14,656 nucleotides of DNA, from assembly GCA_043782365.1 (NCBI GenBank), contig JAYWAO010000245.1, forward strand, positions 1 through 14,656. The letters are read 5' to 3'. The stretch's first letter is position 1. Every line of letters begins with the position of its first letter. Source of the stretch: CAIWCD01 sp043782365 (GTDB taxonomy: Bacteria; Myxococcota; Myxococcia; Myxococcales; 40CM-4-68-19). Under the pieces are notes generated by a model that did no database searches, was not told where the DNA came from, and saw only the letters and a list, made by a program, of their open reading frames with translations. Of the stretch, positions 1 through 6,563 are shown piece after piece. Made by a program: the position numbers and the translations under genes.

Positions 1-472
1 CCACGAATCGGGCCAGCGCGCCCCGCCGAGGCTGGGAGACGTGGGAGACCTCACCGCCGCGCACGCCGCGGTCTCGATCTGGACCGGAGCCAGGCGCGAA
101 TCGGACCGAGCGAGGGCCGCGCTCGCACCCTCCTCGCGCCGGCTGCGTTGAGAGCGGGGAGCTGGGCTTCTAGGATCGCTCCCGAGTTCTCCGACACGCT
201 CCTCTATCCGCGGCGTCAACACCGACGAAGGCCGGGTCGGTGGTCCAGACATCCATGACGGCGGAGTGCTGGTGACATGCCTGAAGTCCAACCCGGTGCT
301 CCGCTTCGAGCTTGGCGGCGGCGCCGGGACGGTGATGGTCAAGGCTGCAGCGCCAGGCGGCCCCGGCAGGCCGCTGGTCGTCTAGCTTGGTTTGGCTGGA
401 GAGCCCGCGCCCCGGAGTCAAGCACCCGCCCCCCTTGCACCAGCGCCCGTCCGCGGGAGTAGAGTCCCCCTC
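1..472. other. Left-edge region without a confident gene; possible reading-frame remnant
   Basis: No intact gene is supported here. One plus-strand frame, about 212-385, ends at a TAG (383-385) and reads like protein for some 57 codons (for example GGPDIHDGGVLVTC and LRFELGGGAGTVMVKA). It has no convincing start, and the sequence just upstream looks more protein-like in a different frame (EFSDTLLYP, about 184-210). It could be the decayed 3' end of a gene or chance open frame in GC-rich DNA; I do not recognise the peptide. The last 87 bases (386-472) are the lon upstream region. No terminator with a U-tract and no RNA gene was seen. Confidence 0.3.
460..465 (+). promoter_or_regulatory. Putative -10 element (TAGAGT) for lon
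   Basis: TAGAGT matches the TANNNT -10 pattern and ends 7 bases before the proposed lon ATG at 473, so transcription would begin at or beside the start codon. A weak -35-like TTGCAC lies at 435-440, with a rather long 19-base spacer. The same hexamer sits 6 bases before the asnB start. The only Shine-Dalgarno-like sequence nearby (GGGAG, 455-459) is poorly spaced. This is a pattern call only. Confidence 0.35.
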
Positions 473-2905
473 ATGTCGGGCGTGACCCTAGCTCCCGAAC
501 TCCAGGAGCCGCTCGAGATCCCCGACGAGCTGCCGCTCCTGCCCGTGCGCGACGTGGTCGTCTTCCCCGCCATGGTGGTGCCGCTCTTCGTCTCCCGCGA
601 GTTCTCGCTCAACGCGGTCGAGGCCGCGCTCAAGGGCGACCGCTTCGTCTTCGTCGCCGCCCAGAAGGACGGCAAGGACGACGCGCCGAAGATCCCCGAC
701 GACGTCTTCACCATGGGCACCGTCTGTCTGATCCTGCGGCAGCGCAAGCTCCCCGACGGCCGCATCAAGGTGCTGGTGCAAGGCCTGCAAAAGGCCCGGC
801 TGGTCGCGGTGCTCGAGGAGGAGCCCGTCGCGCGCGTGCGCGTGCAGAAGCTGCACGAGCTACCCTTCGACGCCGAGAAGGACCCCCGCGGCGCGCTCGA
901 GGCCGAGGCGCTCGCCCGCACGGTGAAGAAGCACCTCGAGCAGCTGATCGCCGTCGGCAAGGTGATCCAGCCCGAGGTGCTGCTGGTGCTCTCCGGGATC
1001 ACCGACCCCGGCCGGCTCGCCGACCTCTGCGCCGCGAACCTCCCGCTCAAGGCGAGCGAGGCGCAGCTGCTGCTGGAGACGCTCGACCCGGTCAAGCGGC
1101 TGCAGGGGATCCACGACCGCCTCGCCAAGGAGGAGCAGCTCGCCACCATGCAGGCGCGGCTGCAGACCAAGGCCAAGGAGGAGATCTCCAAGACCCAGCG
1201 CGACTACTACCTGCGCGAGCAGCTCAAGCAGATCCAGCACGAGCTCGGCGAGCGCGACGGCAAGGCCGAGATGCTCCTCGAGCTCGGCGAGCGGCTCGCC
1301 CAGGCGGGGCTGCCGGCGCAGGCGCTCGAGCACGCGCGGCGCGACCTGCGCAGGCTGGAGTCGCTGTCGATCGACGCCGCCGAGGGCGCGGTATTGCGCG
1401 CGTGGCTGGAGACGCTCTGCGAGCTGCCGTGGAACAAGCGCACCCAGGACAAGCTCGACCTGCTGCAGGCGCGCAAGGCCCTCGACGAGGACCACCACGG
1501 CCTCGCGCCCGTCAAGGAGCGCATCCTCGAGCTCTTGGCGGTGCGCAAGCTGAAGGCCGAGTCGAAGGGCCCGCTCCTCCTCCTGGTGGGCCCTCCGGGC
1601 GTGGGCAAGACGTCGCTGGCGCGGTCGATCGCGAAGGCGATGGGCCGGCAGCTGGCGCGGGTGAGCTTGGGCGGCGTGCGGGACGAGGGCGAGATCCGCG
1701 GCCACCGCCGCACCTATGTGGGGGCCGCGCCGGGCCGCATCGTGCAGGGCCTGCGGCAGGCGCAGAGCCAAAACCCGGTGTTCGTGCTCGACGAGCTCGA
1801 CAAGCTCGGCGCCGACTTCCGCGGAGACCCGGCAGCGGCGCTGCTCGAAGTCCTCGACCCCGAGCTGAACCACTCGTTCCGCGACCACTACCTGAACGTA
1901 GAGTTCGACCTCTCCAAGGTGCTCTTCGTCGCGACCGCGAACACCGAGGCGACCATCCCCCCCGCGCTGCGCGACCGGATGGAGCTGCTCGAGATCCCGG
2001 GCTACACCGAGGAGGAGAAGCTCCACATCGCCGCCCAGCACCTGCTGCCGAAGGCGCTCGCCGAGGCGGGGCTCACCGCCGATCAGGTCCAGCTCTCCAC
2101 GGGCGTGCTGGTGCAGCTGGTGCGCGACTACACGCGCGAGGCCGGGCTGCGCGAGCTCTCGCGGACGCTGCAGGCGCTCTGCCGCAAGGTGGCGCTGGCG
2201 GTGGCCGAGGAGCGCGCCCTCCCGCAGGCGCTCTCGGCGAACGACGTCGCGCGCCTGCTCGGGCCGTCGCGCTTCGCGCCCCCCGACGAGGACGCTGCCT
2301 CCGAAGAGCTGATCGGCTGCGCCACCGGCCTCGCCTGGACCCCGGTCGGCGGCGAGGTGCTGCGCATCGAAGCGGCCGCGATGGCCACCCACGGGCGCGC
2401 GGGCCGCGGGCAGCTGATCCTCACCGGGCAGCTCGGCGCGGTGATGCAGGAGAGCGCCCAGGCGGCGCTGTCGACCATCCGCGCGCGGGCCCAAGGCTGG
2501 GGCGCTCCGGCCGACTTCTTCGAGCGGCACGACCTCCACCTGCACGTCCCAGCCGGCGCCGTGCCCAAAGACGGACCGAGCGCTGGGACCACGATCGCGT
2601 GTACGCTGGCGTCGCTGCTCCTCGGCAGGCCCTGCAAGCGGGGCGTGGCGATGACCGGCGAGCTGACGCTGCGGGGTAGAATTTTGGCGATAGGCGGTCT
2701 TCGGGAGAAGCTGCTCGCTGCCGCCCGGGCAGGACTGGACACCGTCTGCATCCCGCGGGAGAACGCCAAGGACTTGCAAGGGTTGCCAGAGTCGTTGCGG
2801 AGAAGGCTGAAGCTGGTACAGGTAGGTACGCTGGACGAGCTGCTCGCCGCCACGCTGGTTGGCGGGCTGCCGGAGGACCAGGGAGCAGGTCTGCGGGCCC
2901 TTTGA
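473..2905 (+). CDS. lon: ATP-dependent protease Lon (endopeptidase La)
   Basis: Cytoplasmic AAA+ serine protease that degrades misfolded and regulatory proteins. From ATG 473 it has 810 residues, close to the usual 780-820. The N-terminal substrate-binding domain starts with LPLLPVRDVVVFPAMVVPLF, followed by a long coiled middle (about 185-330). The Walker A motif GPPGVGKT is at 373-380, and Walker B is in PVFVLDELDK. The protease domain keeps the catalytic dyad: Ser703 in PKDGPSAG and Lys746 in GLREKLLAA, 43 residues apart as in E. coli Lon. A start at 392 would add 27 Pro/Ala-rich residues with no family resemblance, so 473 is preferred. The P domain has a few extra residues before its ILTGQLG motif. 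The GTPase gene follows after 21 bases, suggesting co-transcription. Myxobacteria often carry two Lon proteins (LonV, LonD/BsgA); which one this is cannot be told here. Confidence 0.97.
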   Translation: MSGVTLAPELQEPLEIPDELPLLPVRDVVVFPAMVVPLFVSREFSLNAVEAALKGDRFVFVAAQKDGKDDAPKIPDDVFTMGTVCLILRQRKLPDGRIKVLVQGLQKARLVAVLEEEPVARVRVQKLHELPFDAEKDPRGALEAEALARTVKKHLEQLIAVGKVIQPEVLLVLSGITDPGRLADLCAANLPLKASEAQLLLETLDPVKRLQGIHDRLAKEEQLATMQARLQTKAKEEISKTQRDYYLREQLKQIQHELGERDGKAEMLLELGERLAQAGLPAQALEHARRDLRRLESLSIDAAEGAVLRAWLETLCELPWNKRTQDKLDLLQARKALDEDHHGLAPVKERILELLAVRKLKAESKGPLLLLVGPPGVGKTSLARSIAKAMGRQLARVSLGGVRDEGEIRGHRRTYVGAAPGRIVQGLRQAQSQNPVFVLDELDKLGADFRGDPAAALLEVLDPELNHSFRDHYLNVEFDLSKVLFVATANTEATIPPALRDRMELLEIPGYTEEEKLHIAAQHLLPKALAEAGLTADQVQLSTGVLVQLVRDYTREAGLRELSRTLQALCRKVALAVAEERALPQALSANDVARLLGPSRFAPPDEDAASEELIGCATGLAWTPVGGEVLRIEAAAMATHGRAGRGQLILTGQLGAVMQESAQAALSTIRARAQGWGAPADFFERHDLHLHVPAGAVPKDGPSAGTTIACTLASLLLGRPCKRGVAMTGELTLRGRILAIGGLREKLLAAARAGLDTVCIPRENAKDLQGLPESLRRRLKLVQVGTLDELLAATLVGGLPEDQGAGLRAL

Positions 2906-2912
2906 GGACCGC

Positions 2913-2921
2913 GAGGTGAGG
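2913..2921 (+). promoter_or_regulatory. Shine-Dalgarno GAGGTGAGG for the MglA-like GTPase
   Basis: A purine-rich GAGGTGAGG lies 5 bases before GTG 2927, in the short gap after the lon stop. It supports the GTG start, which places the GTPase P-loop at the normal distance from the N-terminus. Confidence 0.75.
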
Positions 2922-2926
2922 TCAAG

Positions 2927-3685
2927 GTGCAGTTCAATACCGCCCAGCGCGAGCTGACCCTCAAGATCGTCTATTACGGCCCCGGCCTCTCGGGGAAGAC
3001 GACCAACTTGCGGGCGCTCTACCAGCGCATCCAGCCGTCGCTGCGCGGGCACTTGATGACGCTCGACACCGCCGACGACCGCACCCTCTTCTTCGACACG
3101 CTGCCCTTGGTGTTCAAGTCGGGCAACCTCAAGGTGAAGCTCAAGCTCTTCACCGTGCCCGGGCAGGTGATGCACAACTCCACCCGGCGCATCGTGCTGC
3201 AGGGCGCCGACGCCATCGCCTTCATCGCCGACTCGCAGCCCTCCAAGCGCCAGGAGAACTACAAGTACTGGATGAACATGGTGGAGAACCTGAAGGTCAA
3301 CGGGCTCTCCGTCGAGAACCTGCCGCACGTGGTGCAGTGGAACAAGAAGGACCTCGGCGACGAGACCACCCAGCACGCGGTGGAGAACATGCGGCGCGAG
3401 GGCAAGCAGCCGGTCTTCGAGGCCATCGCGGTGCAGGGCATCGGGGTGGTCGAGACCTTTCTCGCGCTGGTGGAGCTGACGTTCGAGCGGATCGACAAGG
3501 TGTATCTGCTGGGTGACAAGCTCGGACTCAACCGGCAGAACTTCGTCGAGGAGGTCCGCCGCTGCCTGGTGGACCCCCCGCCGGCGGGCTTGATGACGCC
3601 GTCCTCCGGGACCGCGCCGGTCTCCGCGCCGCCGCCACCTCCGCTGGACTTCGGCGGCGGCACCGGCTCGGGCGGGGGCTCGTAG
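2927..3685 (+). CDS. MglA-like small Ras-type GTPase with Pro/Gly-rich C-terminal tail
   Basis: Bacterial small GTPase of the MglA family; the founding member, with its GAP MglB, sets cell polarity and gliding direction in Myxococcus. It starts at GTG 2927 and has 252 residues, against about 195 for MglA. The N-terminus (ELTLKIVYYGPGLSGKTTNL) is very close to MglA. Visible motifs are the P-loop GPGLSGKT at 18-25, DRTLFFD at 51-57, TVPGQ at 76-80, and the guanine-specificity motif NKKD at 139-142. Thr76 occupies the position where Ras proteins have Asp, a hallmark of MglA. Beyond the GTPase fold are an extra helical stretch (about 182-214) and a Pro/Gly/Ser-rich, probably disordered tail (216-252). 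No Roadblock/MglB gene is in the window. The gene ends one base before the histidine kinase ATG, so the two are likely translationally coupled. Probably a paralogue rather than MglA itself. Confidence 0.92.
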   Translation: MQFNTAQRELTLKIVYYGPGLSGKTTNLRALYQRIQPSLRGHLMTLDTADDRTLFFDTLPLVFKSGNLKVKLKLFTVPGQVMHNSTRRIVLQGADAIAFIADSQPSKRQENYKYWMNMVENLKVNGLSVENLPHVVQWNKKDLGDETTQHAVENMRREGKQPVFEAIAVQGIGVVETFLALVELTFERIDKVYLLGDKLGLNRQNFVEEVRRCLVDPPPAGLMTPSSGTAPVSAPPPPPLDFGGGTGSGGGS

Positions 3686-3686
3686 A

Positions 3687-5105
3687 ATGTCCGAGTCCGT
3701 CCTCCAGCGCCGCCTGGTCCTCGGCGAGCTGCTCGACCTCAACTCGTTCACCCAGGTCTGCAAGACCTTCGTGGATCTGTACCGGATCGGGCTCAAGGTC
3801 TTCGACGCGCAGGGCACCAAGCTCGTCGACATCAAGGTCGCCTCGGGCGACTTCTGCGCCTACATGTTCACCGGCCAGACCGGCCGGCGGCTCTGCACCG
3901 AGACGGTGACGCACATCAAGGTGCGCCCGCTCGAGGAGCCGGCCATCCAGCCGCGCAACTGTTTCTCGGGCCTGCGCTACCTGATGCTGCCGATCCTCTA
4001 CGAGGGGGACATGCTCGGCCGCATCATCTTCGGGCCCTTCATGCCCGAGGATCTCCAAGGGCTCGGCCCAGATCTACAAGGGCTCGGCAGCGAGTTCGAT
4101 CTCGGCAAGGCCAAGGAGCTGATCGACCGGATCCGGCGCGCCCCCGAGGGCACGGTGCGCAAGGTGATGGACCACTTCGCCCGCATCGTCGACGTGCTGG
4201 TCTACACCTCGCACCGCTCGCTGATCACCAGCCAGCTGCACATCGAGTCGGTGACCGAAAGTTATCGAGAGGTCAACGAGAAGAACAAGAAGCTCTCGGA
4301 GGCGCTCGAGCGCCTCCAAGAGCTCTCGCGGCTGAAGTCGAACTTCCTCGCCACCGTCTCGCACGAGCTGCGCACGCCGCTCACCTCGGTGATCGGCTAC
4401 TCGGAGATGCTGCTGGCGGGTCTCGCCGGCGAGCTCAACGAAGAGCAGCGCGACTACTTGAAGACCATCCTCGAGAAGGGCGAGTCGCTGCTGCGGCTCA
4501 TCTCCAGCATCCTCGACCTCTCGCGTATCGAGGCGCGTGGCGTGCAGCTCGTGCGCAAGGCCACCAACGTGGCCGACCTGGTGCAGAGCGCGATGGAGTC
4601 GGTGCTGCCACAGAGCTTCAAGAAGAAGCTGCAGCTCACCACCGACATCTCGGCGTCGCTGCCGCGGGTGGTGGTCGACGCCGACAAGGTCCGCCAGTGC
4701 GTGGTGAACCTGCTCTCCAACTCGGTGAAGTTCACGCCCGCCGGCGGCCACATCTCGGTGAAGGCGGGCCTCGCCGACCGCGCGCCGGCCTCTGCCGGGC
4801 CCTTCGGGAGCGCGGGCTACTTCCAGATCTCGGTCGAGGACAACGGCATCGGCATCCCGCCCGAGCTGCAGCAGAAGGTCTTCGACACCTTCTTCCAGGC
4901 CGACTCCTCGGCCTCGCGCGAGTACGGCGGCGCGGGCCTGGGACTGTCGATCGTCAAGAGCTACATCGACGCCCACGGCGGCGAGGTGTCGGTGCGCAGC
5001 GAGGCGGGGCGCGGCTCGGTCTTCACGCTGGTGCTGCCGATCGAGCCGATCTCGACGCCGCTCGAGGTCTCGCCGGCCGATCCGCCGCTGCGGTCGCTCC
5101 ACTAG
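3687..5105 (+). CDS. Soluble PocR-domain sensor histidine kinase
   Basis: Histidine kinase of 472 residues with no membrane segment, so probably cytoplasmic. Residues about 8-125 match a PocR-type ligand-binding domain, including a hydrophobic LMLPILYEGDMLGRIIFGPF segment and three spaced cysteines (Cys57, Cys70, Cys92) typical of that fold. A predicted coiled coil (about 185-222) leads to the HisKA dimerisation domain with phospho-acceptor His226 in VSHELRTPL. The HATPase domain has its N box at 341-349 (NLLSNSVKF), the G1 motif DNGIGI from Asp385, and the G2 motif GGAGLGLS from 414. A short tail follows 455. No receiver domain is fused and no response-regulator gene is adjacent, so the output partner is unknown. 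The start is one base after the GTPase stop. PocR domains elsewhere bind small ligands; the ligand here is not known. Confidence 0.93.
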   Translation: MSESVLQRRLVLGELLDLNSFTQVCKTFVDLYRIGLKVFDAQGTKLVDIKVASGDFCAYMFTGQTGRRLCTETVTHIKVRPLEEPAIQPRNCFSGLRYLMLPILYEGDMLGRIIFGPFMPEDLQGLGPDLQGLGSEFDLGKAKELIDRIRRAPEGTVRKVMDHFARIVDVLVYTSHRSLITSQLHIESVTESYREVNEKNKKLSEALERLQELSRLKSNFLATVSHELRTPLTSVIGYSEMLLAGLAGELNEEQRDYLKTILEKGESLLRLISSILDLSRIEARGVQLVRKATNVADLVQSAMESVLPQSFKKKLQLTTDISASLPRVVVDADKVRQCVVNLLSNSVKFTPAGGHISVKAGLADRAPASAGPFGSAGYFQISVEDNGIGIPPELQQKVFDTFFQADSSASREYGGAGLGLSIVKSYIDAHGGEVSVRSEAGRGSVFTLVLPIEPISTPLEVSPADPPLRSLH

Positions 5106-5141
5106 CTTGCGGCGCACCCCCTTCCGCGTGCACCGCCGCGC

Positions 5142-5155
5142 GGGAGGAGAGAGGG
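5142..5155 (+). promoter_or_regulatory. Purine-rich ribosome binding site for thiL
   Basis: GGGAGGAGAGAGGG ends 3 bases before GTG 5159. The GGAGG core (5143-5147) is 11 bases upstream, and the downstream AGAGAGGG offers a closer pairing. It decides the GTG start of thiL, because the open frame continues far upstream through the kinase gene without this signal. Confidence 0.6.
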
Positions 5156-5158
5156 ACC

Positions 5159-6292
5159 GTGGCCAAGCGCAGAGCGCCCGCGCCGGGTGAGTTCGCCCTG
5201 ATCGACGCGTTCCTGGCGCCGTTCGGCCTGGACCGCAGCGCCCCCTCCTCGCGGCGGCGCGGCGTGCGCGCAGGGCCCGGCGACGACTGCGCCCAGCTCG
5301 TCCCCGCCCGGGGCCAGGTGCTGGTGGCCACCACCGACGCCGTGCTCGATGGCGTCCACTTCGACCTGCGGCGCTGCACGCCCGAGGACGCGGGCTGGAA
5401 GGCGCTGGCGGTGAACCTCTCCGACCTCGCGGCGGCCGGCGCGACGCCGCGCTGGATCCTCTGCGCGCTGGGCGTGCCACGCGAGCCAGGCGCGCTGGGC
5501 ATCGCCTCCCGCCTGGGCGCGGGAATGGCCGACCTGCTCGCGCGCACGGGCGGCGCGCTGGTGGGCGGGAACGTGACGCGGTCGCCGGTCTGGTCGCTCA
5601 CCATCACCGCGCTGGGGGAGGCGAAGCAGCCGCTCACCCGTGCTGGTGGCCGTCCGGGTGACGCGCTCGTGCTGGTGGGCACGCTGGGGGCCGCGGCGCT
5701 GGGTCTGCGGCTCCTGCAGGCGCGTCCCGCGAGGTCCGCTCCCAGCAGGGCCGCGAGCAAGGTCGGGCGCATCATCGCCGCGCAGACCCGCCCCTGGCCG
5801 CAGCTCGCCGCAGGCCTCGCCGCCGCCGGGCTGGCGCGGGCTGCCGTCGACCTCTCCGACGGCCTGCTCCAGGACGCGGGACACCTCTGCCAGCGCAGCG
5901 GCTGCGGCGCGGTGCTCGACTGCGCGCTCTTCCCGCGGCTGCCCGAGGTCGCGGCGGCCGAGCGCGGCGACGGGCGCCAGGGAGCGCATCCCTATGCGCT
6001 CTCGCTGGGCGGCGGCGAGGAGTACGCGCTCCTGCTCGCGGTGGCGTCGCGGCGGGAGCGCAGGCTGCTCGCGGCGCTGGCGAAGTGTGGCAGCCCGGGC
6101 GTCGTCATCGGCCGCCTGGAAGAGGGGAGCGCCGTGCGGCTGGTCGAAGGAGACAAGGCGCTGCCGCTGCCAGCCCACGGAGGGTTCGACCACCTCGCAG
6201 GCCGGCCCGCGCGGCGGGAGCCTCGAGGAAGCCAGGCTGCTCGGGCGCGCGCGCCCGTGGCGACGCTCCGCTCGCCGTGCAGGTCCGCATAG
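5159..6292 (+). CDS. thiL: Thiamine-monophosphate kinase
   Basis: ThiL phosphorylates thiamine monophosphate with ATP to give thiamine diphosphate, the last step of cofactor synthesis. From GTG 5159 it has 377 residues, longer than the usual 320-345. PurM/AIRS-fold motifs in order are PGDDCAQL (40-47), ATTDAVLDGVHF (58-69), ALAVNLSDLAAAGATP (83-98), LVGGNVTRSP (135-143), VDLSDGLLQDAGHLC (230-244) and LSLGGGEEYALLLAV (281-295). GFDHL at 342-346 is where family members normally end. The last 30 or so residues are Arg/Ala-rich, unlike the family, and lie opposite a coding-like minus-strand stretch, so an original stop may have been lost. The gene starts 53 bases after the kinase stop and may be read from the same transcript. 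The ORF runs open upstream, but that part is antiparallel shadow of the kinase gene. Confidence 0.93.
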   Translation: MAKRRAPAPGEFALIDAFLAPFGLDRSAPSSRRRGVRAGPGDDCAQLVPARGQVLVATTDAVLDGVHFDLRRCTPEDAGWKALAVNLSDLAAAGATPRWILCALGVPREPGALGIASRLGAGMADLLARTGGALVGGNVTRSPVWSLTITALGEAKQPLTRAGGRPGDALVLVGTLGAAALGLRLLQARPARSAPSRAASKVGRIIAAQTRPWPQLAAGLAAAGLARAAVDLSDGLLQDAGHLCQRSGCGAVLDCALFPRLPEVAAAERGDGRQGAHPYALSLGGGEEYALLLAVASRRERRLLAALAKCGSPGVVIGRLEEGSAVRLVEGDKALPLPAHGGFDHLAGRPARREPRGSQAARARAPVATLRSPCRSA

Positions 6293-6562
6293 GCCGCCCC
6301 TTCTCCGAAGGTCAGAGTGGCGGCAGCGAACCAGGCGCGCAAGAGGTCGAGCGACGCCTGCTGCCGCAGCCGCGCGCCGGGTCCGAGGAGCGTCTGCACC
6401 AGCGCCAGCGGCGGCGCTGTGGCCCAGGCGGGCCACCGCCTCGGCCACCTCGGCGTGGTGGCGGGGCAGGGCGAGCCGCAGCTCGCGGCGGCGGGCGATC
6501 CAGTCGCTGGTGAGCGGCGCATCTCGCAGGTAGCGGGTGTCTCCTGAGAAGAGAACCGACAG
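6250..6562 (-). pseudogene. Apparent frameshifted coding remnant downstream of recQ
   Basis: Between the convergent thiL and recQ stops, the minus strand reads like protein in two consecutive frames. From about 6556 to 6419 one frame gives VLFSGDTRYLRDAPLTSDWI and then RRRELRLALPRHHAEVAEAV, with nearly all codons ending in G or C. Near 6423 the protein-like signal moves to the next frame, giving LALVQTLLGPGARLRQQASL and later LLRAWFAAATLTFGEGAAYA up to about 6250, again G/C-ending. The first frame loses its codon bias at that point. A single indel would join them. No ATG or good ribosome site precedes it, and the 5' end abuts the recQ stop. I do not recognise the protein. It may be a decayed gene, a gene with a sequencing error, or chance. 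Confidence 0.4.
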
Positions 6563-6563
6563 G

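Noticed and set aside
386..472. Sigma-54 promoter upstream of lon (TTGGTTTGGCTGGAG)
   Set aside because: The GG and GC elements are not at the required 10-base spacing, and the match to TGGCAC-N5-TTGC is poor.
860..3835. Very long minus-strand open frame (991 codons) opposite lon and the GTPase gene
   Set aside because: It mirrors lon and the GTPase, whose motifs are unambiguous. Its composition is the Leu/Glu/Arg/Val-rich pattern expected from antisense of GC-rich codons, with no domain recognisable.
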